A program made the translations under genes and the position numbers. DNA of 64,000 bases. Origin: Limnohabitans lacus. GTDB lineage: Bacteria > Pseudomonadota > Gammaproteobacteria > Burkholderiales > Burkholderiaceae_C. Positions 58,368 through 64,000 of the stretch are shown here, in pieces; the first letter of the stretch is position 1, and each line of letters opens with the position of its first letter. The stretch is from the NCBI RefSeq assembly GCF_030053395.1, contig NZ_JASGBH010000002.1, positions 220,625 through 284,624 of the forward strand, read 5' to 3'. The notes beneath the pieces were generated by a model. The model had not been told where the DNA came from. It did no database searches and saw nothing but the letters and a program-made list of their open reading frames with translations.

Positions 58368-59297
58368 ATGAAAATCAGAGAACTGGCGACAGGACTGCAA
58401 TTTCCCGAGGGGCCCGTGGCCATGGACGATGGCTCGGTGCTGTTGGTCGAGATTGCACGCGGCACACTCACCCGCGTGACGGCCGACGGGCGTGTGCAGG
58501 TGGTGGCCGACTTGGGCGCGGGCCCCAACGGCGCGGCCATCGGGCCTGACGGCGCGGTCTACATCTGCAACAACGGCGGCTTTGAATGGACACGCGACCC
58601 GGGCAACTACCTGCGGCCCATCGGGCAAGCGCACGATTACTCGGGCGGGCGCATCGAGCGCGTGAACCTGAACACCGGCAAATTTGAGCGCCTGTACGAA
58701 CAAGTGGACGGCATCGGCCTGCGCGGCCCCAACGACCTGGTGTTTGACGCGCATGGCGGTTTTTATTTCACCGACCTGGGCAAAGTGCGCCACCACGAGA
58801 TGGACCGAGGCGGCCTGTTCTATGCCCAGCCCAACGGCTCAAGCGTGCACGCCGTGGCCAAGCCGGTGATGACGCCCAACGGCATTGCCCTCTCGCCCGA
58901 CGGTCAAACGCTTTATTACGCCGAGACCGAAGGCGCCCGCGTGTGGGCCTTTGACATCACCGCCCCAGGCCAAGTGCGCAAAGACCCTTGGCCATCGCCC
59001 CAGGGCGCGCTCATGGTGACGGCATCACCGGGCGGACACTACCAACGCTTTGACTCCATGGCCGTCGATGCCGAGGGCAACCTCTGCGTGGCCACCTTGG
59101 TGCACGGCGGCATCTCCATCGTCAGCCCCAACGGCCAGCAAGTGCAACACGTGCCCCTGCCCGACCCCTTCACCACCAACATCTGCTTCGGCGGCCCCGG
59201 CCACCGCACCGCCTACATCACCCTGTCTGCGACAGGAAAACTGATCGCAGTGGATGACTGGCCGGTGGCGGGGTTGGGGTTGAACTACAACGCGTAA
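58368..59297 (+). CDS. SMP-30/gluconolactonase family hydrolase
   Basis: 309-residue six-bladed beta-propeller. FPEGPVAMDDGSVLLVEI opens it with the metal Glu (about 13), GPNGAAIGPDG near 59, LRGPNDLVFDAHGGFYFTD near 118 and TPNGIALSPDG near 167 carry the family Asn/Asp ligands. It hydrolyses sugar lactones such as gluconolactone with a divalent metal. AAGGA is ten bases before the ATG. The substrate is unknown. Confidence 0.88.
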   Translation: MKIRELATGLQFPEGPVAMDDGSVLLVEIARGTLTRVTADGRVQVVADLGAGPNGAAIGPDGAVYICNNGGFEWTRDPGNYLRPIGQAHDYSGGRIERVNLNTGKFERLYEQVDGIGLRGPNDLVFDAHGGFYFTDLGKVRHHEMDRGGLFYAQPNGSSVHAVAKPVMTPNGIALSPDGQTLYYAETEGARVWAFDITAPGQVRKDPWPSPQGALMVTASPGGHYQRFDSMAVDAEGNLCVATLVHGGISIVSPNGQQVQHVPLPDPFTTNICFGGPGHRTAYITLSATGKLIAVDDWPVAGLGLNYNA

Positions 59298-59656
59298 TGC
59301 TGCATAAATTTGCAGCCGCTTGAATTTGCTGACTTGCTTTGCATTGCCTTCTATGGGCTGGTGGCGTTTATGAGGGCTCTGCGCCCTGTGCATCATCAGC
59401 CAAAACCAGCTTTTTACCGCCGCCCCAAGCAAGACTTAAAACCAACGCCAACAGCACTGTCCGCATCGGTCAGGGACAATGCCTGCGTGCGTGTCAGGTT
59501 TTGCACAAAGAGCAGGCACAGCTCAGCACCAACAAGTGCAACAACCCCATCAAAAACCAGCCCCGACAGGCTGATCTTTAAAAAAACAGGGGTTGGAATT
59601 CAGCAAAAAAAGTGTTCCGGACACTCGGGCATGACACCGGTCTGAACGCTGCCTGC
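59298..59656. other. Gene-poor stretch before the IS remnant
   Basis: No ORF with good coding character. It is more AT-rich than its neighbours, with runs of A near 59580-59610. A segment around 59595-59640 resembles an IS end by eye but I cannot assign it. It may hold debris from the rearrangement at 59.9-60.2 kb. Confidence 0.45.
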
Positions 59657-59878
59657 TCATCTTCGCCAGCAAATACTCGAATTTTTGTAGTCAACATTCC
59701 TGCAAGAAAAATTCGGCTGCTCAAGCACCAGTTGGTAGCCTTTTGCTTGCATGCACTCAATCGCTTGGATGCGTCTGGCAGTCCAGTCCGTACGAAAGTC
59801 GGACGTCCCCTCTGACCAGCATTGATCCATATCCAATCTCACCAGACGCATGGCATGTTTCTGTGGGTTTTTGAACAT
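59657..59878 (-). CDS. Small hypothetical protein near the IS remnant
   Basis: 73 residues, no family recognised. The ATG at 59878 has a GGCAGGT site, and the C-terminus ends CRNVDYKNSSICWRR. It has four Cys. It may be a remnant or a free-standing small gene; its position beyond a truncated TpsA also allows an immunity-type role, but nothing in the sequence shows that. Confidence 0.4.
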   Translation of the reverse strand: MFKNPQKHAMRLVRLDMDQCWSEGTSDFRTDWTARRIQAIECMQAKGYQLVLEQPNFSCRNVDYKNSSICWRR

Positions 59879-59911
59879 GTGACCTGCCCCCTCTGAGCCA
59901 TACCAAACCGA

Positions 59912-60160
59912 TGGAACTGAGTCCGCTAATTTTGGAGAATGGCGGATATGAAGACCACACGATTTACCGACGAGCAGATCATCGGATTCCTCAAGCAAGC
60001 TGAAGCGGGTATGGCCATCAAGGACATTTGCCGCTCTGGCGGCTTTAGCCAGCCGACCTTTTACAAATGGCGCTCGCGCTTTGGCGGCATGGAGGCCTCC
60101 GATGCGGCCAAGCTGCGCGACCTGGAAGCGGAGAACAACAAGCTCAAGAAACTGCTGCCC
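59912..60160 (+). mobile_element. IS3-family element fragment: left end and most of orfA
   Basis: From 59945 or 59948 an OrfA reading frame (TRFTDEQIIGFLKQAEAG, then FSQPTFYKWRSRFGGM and a leucine-zipper ENNKLKKLL) is the IS3 (IS407-like) helix-turn-helix transposase subunit. Similarity ends after KLKKLL near 60157; the remainder of orfA, all of orfB and the right end are missing, and the frame then runs antisense into the TpsA gene. The left end lies about 30 bases before the ATG. Confidence 0.75.
59948..60160 (+). pseudogene. Truncated IS3-family transposase OrfA
   Basis: About 71 codons of an otherwise about 85-90-codon OrfA; the in-frame stop at 60475 is reached only by reading through antisense TpsA sequence. 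A GGAG site precedes the ATG at 59939 or 59948. OrfA would bind the IS ends; without orfB it cannot transpose. Confidence 0.75.
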
Positions 60161-61614
60161 GATGTGGCCCGGATGTCGAGCTGTCCTGCTGTGATTTGGG
60201 CTGACGCCAAGTCGACGCTGGAGGCGCTGAGTTTGAACAGTCCGCCGGCCAAGGTCTGGCCTTGCAGTTGCAGGCCATTGCTGATGTTGAAGGTGAGGTC
60301 CCCGCTGTTGGCCAGTTGGCCGTTGGGCTGGATGCCGGAGCCGATGGCGCTGCCCTTGGCGGTGCTGAGTGTGGCGGCGCTGAAGGTGGCGTGGCTTTGC
60401 GCGGCCATGATGGCGCCCGTGCCTGTTTGGACGATGGCCGCCGGTGTGCTGACATTGAGCTGGCCTGCCGCATAAATGCTGCCGCTGTTGTCAATGCGCC
60501 CTTGTGTGGCGACGCTCAGGTCTTGCGTGGCCTGGATGTTTCCGCTGTTGCTCAGCCAGCCTTCGTGGCTGAGGGTCAGGGGGCCGCTGCCCGCCTGGAT
60601 TTGTCCGGCATTGCGCACGCCCAGACCCGCTTCTGTGCCAATGAGGTGGATCTTGCCCGCGTACATGCCGCCCAGTTGTGCCACGTCCAGTGCCACGGCG
60701 GGCGCTGCCGTTGTGGCTGCAGTGGCGCTGGTCTGCGGGGTGCTGCCAGGGGTCACGCTGGCTGCTTGGATGCTGTTGGCGCCGGTGACCACGTGCAGTT
60801 CATTGGCCCAGACGCCGGCGTTGACTTGCAGGGCACGTGTGAGGATGGCGGTGTAGTCTGCGTCGCGTGTGTCCAGGCCTTGTCCGTCAATGCGCACGGT
60901 GCCGCCCTGTACGCGGTAGCTGTCCAAGCTGCCGCCACTCATGATGGGGGTGCCCGTGGTCAGTGTGACGCGGCTGGCGTTGATGAAGCCTGCACCGTCC
61001 ACCGAGATGCCTGCCGGGTTGGCCACGATGACTTCGGCGCGTTGACCGGCCACTTCAACGAAGCCTTTGAGTTGGCTGGGGTTGCTGGAGTTGACTTCGT
61101 TCAAGATGACTTTGGCCGTGCCGGTGGCCAGCCAGGGGTTGGCTTGCACCCAGCCGCCTTGCTGGCTTTGCACATTGGTGCGGCTGTTGTTGAGGATGGC
61201 ACCACCACCAGCGCCATTGCCCACATCGAATTGGGTGTAGGTGTTGCGGCTCACACCTGCTGCACTGGGTGTCTGGATGTTGACCTGGATGACGCCGTTG
61301 CCGCTGCGCAAGATGGTCGCTTGTTGGGTTTTAGGGGCATTGGGGTCGGCCACGATGCGGGTAGCCACTGATACAGCGGTTGTTTGCGCTTGTGAGCTGT
61401 GCATCAGCGGCAGGCTCCAGCCCATAACGCCAGCCACAAGCCAGCATGCCAACTGCACGGGCGCGATGCGGGGGTTGAGTGAGGGCCGCGGTGCACGGCG
61501 CTCACCCCGTGTTTGTCCACTGGCAGATTTGCCTTGGGCCTGAGCGGTTTCTGCCACGGCCATCATGCAGCATCGGGCTGCGTTGAAGATGATGCGGTAT
61601 TGGGTTTTGTTCAT
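60061..61614 (-). pseudogene. Truncated two-partner-secretion exoprotein (TpsA, FhaB/CdiA-like)
   Basis: The N-terminal region is intact: an extended signal peptide region (MNKTQYRIIFNAARCCMMAVAE), a long signal ending near SSQAQ (about 77), and the TPS domain with the NPAGISVDG motif near 195 and N-rich beta-helix strands. Real TpsA sequence stops near 60165-60180 (about residue 480), where it meets the IS3 fragment; the frame reads antisense through orfA to a stop at 60061. Family members usually exceed 1000 residues, so the C-terminal toxin or adhesin part is lost. It starts 21 bases after tpsB. Confidence 0.83.
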
Positions 61615-61635
61615 GTCAATCTCTCAGGCGCGGGG

Positions 61636-63426
61636 TCAAAAGTTGGCGTACAAGCTGAAGCCGGCGGTGGTTTTGGAGGTGTTGAAGTGCTGGGGTTTGC
61701 TCAAGGGCTTGCCCACAAAGACGTCGTACTGGAAGGGCCCGATTTGTCCGCGCAGGCCCACGGCAGAGCCCGTCAGGCTTTGCCCCACGAGCAAATCTGC
61801 ACTGGCTCCGTCCACGTGGCCGTGGTCCAGTGCGGCATAAACCTTGTGCCCTGAAGAAACAGGGGTGTTCCATTCGTTGCGAATGAGCCAGCCACGTTCA
61901 GCGCTCAGGACATTGAGACCATCAAAGCCGCGCACCGTGTACCGACCGCCGATGACAAAGCGGTCTTGGGGGGTCAGCGGTGTGCCGTTGTATTGACCGC
62001 GAAATTGACCGCTGTAGGTGACAGGCTGATCAGCCAGCTTGAAGGGCCATTGCACGTGGGCATCGGCCAGCACGATTTGCATGCGGGAGGTGCCTTCTCC
62101 AAATTGCTCTTCAGGGGCGGGTAATGAGCCATATGCGCCTGTACCCCGCTTGTAAGAGAGGCTGCCTTCGACGGCAGCTGGGCCTATGGCGTGTTTATGG
62201 GCCAGCTGCATTTCCCAGCCGCTGACGGATCGGCGCTGAACTTCGACTTCGGTGTCGTCCACATAATTTCTGGACTTGCGTTGAAAGCCTTTGAAGCTCA
62301 GGGTCGTCTTACCGACGGCATTGCGATCGATGATGCGGCTGAGTTTGACGTCGGTGGTTTCGCTGGAGCCTGCATACACGTAGTCTTGGTTCACACCCGC
62401 AACGGTCTGGTGGTATTGGCTGCTGGTGGTGTTGAATGACAGGAGGTTGTAGCCCCAAGGCACCGAGTAATGAACGGTGTGGCCTTTGTTGCCGCGTGCG
62501 CCGGGGTCTTTGCCGCCCAGATCCTGGTTGAGCGTGACATAAAAAAGGTCGCTGAGTGTCCACCAGTTGTCGTAACTCACGGTGGTGCTGCCTTGGTATT
62601 TGCCGGTACTGCGTGTACCGCTGTCATCGGCTGACATGCTCAAACGGAACGGAAAAGCCTGGCTGTGCTGGATGCGCAAATCGCTGTAGCCGGGCTCGTT
62701 GGCGGGCACGATTTGGATGTCGGCCTCGACGGTGGGGACTCGCTTGTAGTTTTCAAGCGCTTGCTCGATGTCTCGCAGATTGAGCAGATCGCCTTGCTGC
62801 ATGGGCAGGATGTTCCACTCCGTGGCGCGGTGCATTTGGCCTGATGCGGGCGGGGCCCATTGCACGCGGTTGATCTTGCCAAACATCAACTCCAGCGCCA
62901 ATGTGCCGTTTTGCAGGTTTTGGGGCTTGGCCAGAATGCGGCTGGTGACGTAGCCACGGGTGATGAGTTCGTTTTGCAGTCGGTCAATCACGATCTGCAC
63001 ACCTTTGGCGCCGATACAACGACCAAGGGGTGAGTCCATCACGCCAGATGAGGTCTTGCCGATGGCATCGAGCAGGTCCTTGGGCTCAAGGTCCAAGCCC
63101 GCATCGAGCGTAACCACTTGGATCTTGAAGCAAGGGGTTTCATCGGTTGGCAGCAAGCCCACGGCGGCTGTGGGAGCCGAAGGCAGCTTCACATCGGTGC
63201 TGCGTTCTTGTTGCGCTCTTTGCTGGGCTGCGCGTTCGGCATCGCGGCGTTCTTGCTCGATGAAGATGTTGGCATTGGGGACTGCGGGCACCGATTGCGC
63301 TTGACTGGCCATCGGCACCAGCCACAGCAAGGCCCCCGTGCCCACCAGCGTTTTGATCCATGCAGATGTGCCTGCTTGCGAACGGGATTGACGAGCAGTT
63401 TGCGGCCAACGTAGAACTTTTTGCAT
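61636..63426 (-). CDS. TpsB outer-membrane transporter (ShlB/FhaC/CdiB family)
   Basis: 596 residues. A signal peptide ends near ASQAQ (about 43). A linker rich in Gln/Arg is followed by POTRA domains (about 90-240) and a 16-strand barrel with the signature GGRYTVRGFDG near 500; the chain ends in Phe, as Omp85-type barrels do. It exports its TpsA partner across the outer membrane. A GGAGAGG site is before the ATG. It appears complete although its substrate gene is broken. Confidence 0.92.
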   Translation of the reverse strand: MQKVLRWPQTARQSRSQAGTSAWIKTLVGTGALLWLVPMASQAQSVPAVPNANIFIEQERRDAERAAQQRAQQERSTDVKLPSAPTAAVGLLPTDETPCFKIQVVTLDAGLDLEPKDLLDAIGKTSSGVMDSPLGRCIGAKGVQIVIDRLQNELITRGYVTSRILAKPQNLQNGTLALELMFGKINRVQWAPPASGQMHRATEWNILPMQQGDLLNLRDIEQALENYKRVPTVEADIQIVPANEPGYSDLRIQHSQAFPFRLSMSADDSGTRSTGKYQGSTTVSYDNWWTLSDLFYVTLNQDLGGKDPGARGNKGHTVHYSVPWGYNLLSFNTTSSQYHQTVAGVNQDYVYAGSSETTDVKLSRIIDRNAVGKTTLSFKGFQRKSRNYVDDTEVEVQRRSVSGWEMQLAHKHAIGPAAVEGSLSYKRGTGAYGSLPAPEEQFGEGTSRMQIVLADAHVQWPFKLADQPVTYSGQFRGQYNGTPLTPQDRFVIGGRYTVRGFDGLNVLSAERGWLIRNEWNTPVSSGHKVYAALDHGHVDGASADLLVGQSLTGSAVGLRGQIGPFQYDVFVGKPLSKPQHFNTSKTTAGFSLYANF

Positions 63427-63544
63427 GTAACCTCTCCAACAGGCAGACCAAATAGTCACCAATTCAAGGGGTTAAGTTTATAGTTTTAAAGTATTCAAAA
63501 ATAAATTAAACAAATACCTTTAATTGCAAAAATCAGACGCAAAA
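63427..63544 (-). promoter_or_regulatory. AT-rich promoter region of tpsB
   Basis: About 70 bases (63470-63545) are strongly AT-rich in a GC-rich window. They lie directly upstream of tpsB, contain TATAAA on the minus strand, and are a typical place for H-NS-type silencing of an accessory operon. Confidence 0.5.
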
Positions 63545-63582
63545 GCAAAAAAGCGGTCAGCACCCGGTGGGTGCTGACCGCT
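63545..63582 (-). terminator. Terminator of the SWIB-domain gene
   Basis: AGCGGTCAGCACCC pairs with GGGTGCTGACCGCT over 14 bp with a 3-base loop; on the minus strand it runs into TTTTTTGCTTTT. Confidence 0.95.
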
Positions 63583-63597
63583 CGCAAACAAAAATGA

Positions 63598-64000
63598 TCA
63601 GCTCAAGTGCTTGCCAATGATCCCCGCCAACTCGAACATGGTGGCTTGGTCTTTGCCGAACACGGCTTGCAGCTTGCCATCGGCTTTGATGGAGCGTTTG
63701 TCGGCTGGGTCTTGCAGGCCGTTGGCTTTGATGTAGTCCCAAATTTTCTTGACCACTTCGGTGCGGGCGTAGGTGCCGTCACCGATCACGGCGGCCAATG
63801 AGGCGCTGGGCTTCAAGGTGCCCACAGCGGCTTTGCGCGGCGCTTTGGGGGCGGCGGTCTTGGCGGCTTTTTTCGCAGCGGGGGTTTTGGCCGCAGTGGT
63901 TTTGGTGGCGGCCTTCTTCACGGCCACTTTGCCAAACGGGGTCTTTTTGGCGGCGGTCTTGCGGGGCGGGTATTTCTTGCCACCTTCGCGCTGCTCGAAC
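63598..64000 (-). CDS. SWIB/MDM2-domain protein with Lys/Ala-rich tail, 5' end outside window
   Basis: The frame is open to the window edge, so the N-terminus is missing; about 133 codons are visible. The C-terminal SWIB domain (LAAVIGDGTYARTEVVKKIWDYIK through MFELAGIIGKHL) is clear. It is preceded by a low-complexity stretch of repeated KKAA/AAKTPAAKK units like histone H1 tails. SWIB proteins with such tails occur in chlamydiae and many betaproteobacteria and are thought to bind DNA. Do not take the GTG at 63927 as the start: coding clearly continues upstream. Confidence 0.88.
   Translation of the reverse strand, partial: FEQREGGKKYPPRKTAAKKTPFGKVAVKKAATKTTAAKTPAAKKAAKTAAPKAPRKAAVGTLKPSASLAAVIGDGTYARTEVVKKIWDYIKANGLQDPADKRSIKADGKLQAVFGKDQATMFELAGIIGKHLS

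Noticed and set aside
59580..59640. Segment with GTGTTCCGGACAC that looks like an IS end
   Set aside because: GTGTCC/GGACAC symmetry is suggestive, but no matching partner end or transposase frame is visible, so I did not annotate a second element.
60262..61371. Plus-strand frame of 369 codons over TpsA
   Set aside because: Antisense of the Ala/Gly/Thr-rich TpsA coding sequence; no domain or ribosome site.

Overview
The window reads as chromosome of a GC-rich betaproteobacterium, most likely Burkholderiales/Comamonadaceae (Limnohabitans- or Rhodoferax-like). This is inferred from the coding style, the short intergenic gaps, ATGA-coupled operons, a Bug-type (TctC) binding protein, metX-metW, LptD-SurA-RsmA order and a DUF2783-linked flavin hydroxylase; I could not test it by alignment. 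About 58 genes are supportable. They are almost all core or metabolic; one disrupted two-partner-secretion locus at the right end is accessory.

Left part (1-14.6 kb): a truncated KefB/KefC-like antiporter is divergent from the Kdo/LPS genes kdsD-kdsC-lptC plus an SDR. Then come a Gly-rich RRM protein, an ammonium transporter, a GDT1-type Mn exporter and metX-metW behind a SAM-II riboswitch with its own terminator. An aromatic-hydroxylase-like cluster (VOC, DUF2783, FAD enzyme) faces a FadR-type regulator, an SDR and a lipocalin.

Middle (14.6-32 kb): a PhoX phosphatase, a succinate-semialdehyde dehydrogenase, a LysR regulator divergent from a DODA dioxygenase, cytochrome b561 with two YceI proteins, a Cys-rich unknown protein, and a complete four-enzyme threonate/tetronate pathway (ltnD, otnK, otnC, otnI) with a Bug binding protein. 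MocA-like, M20 peptidase, alpha/beta hydrolase and MFS genes follow.

Envelope and central-carbon part (31.8-53.5 kb): rsmE-amgK face lptD-surA-rsmA. A secreted barnase-like RNase with a barstar-like inhibitor comes next, then maeB, MOSC, pepP, murU, tkt, gap, an alkJ-like GMC dehydrogenase divergent from alkB, hutG and a second gap.

Right part (53.5-64 kb): RidA, an OCD-family reductase, a beta-hydroxyacid dehydrogenase, an acyl-CoA synthetase, a coiled-coil secreted protein and an SMP-30 hydrolase. Then an IS3-family orfA fragment is fused into the 3' side of a truncated haemagglutinin (TpsA) gene, followed by its TpsB transporter and a SWIB-domain protein cut by the window edge. The most notable items are the SAM-II riboswitch with an extra hairpin, the RNase/inhibitor pair, the broken TPS locus, a coupled leader peptide before alkB, and two enzymes (an SDR and OtnC) that lack expected active-site residues.
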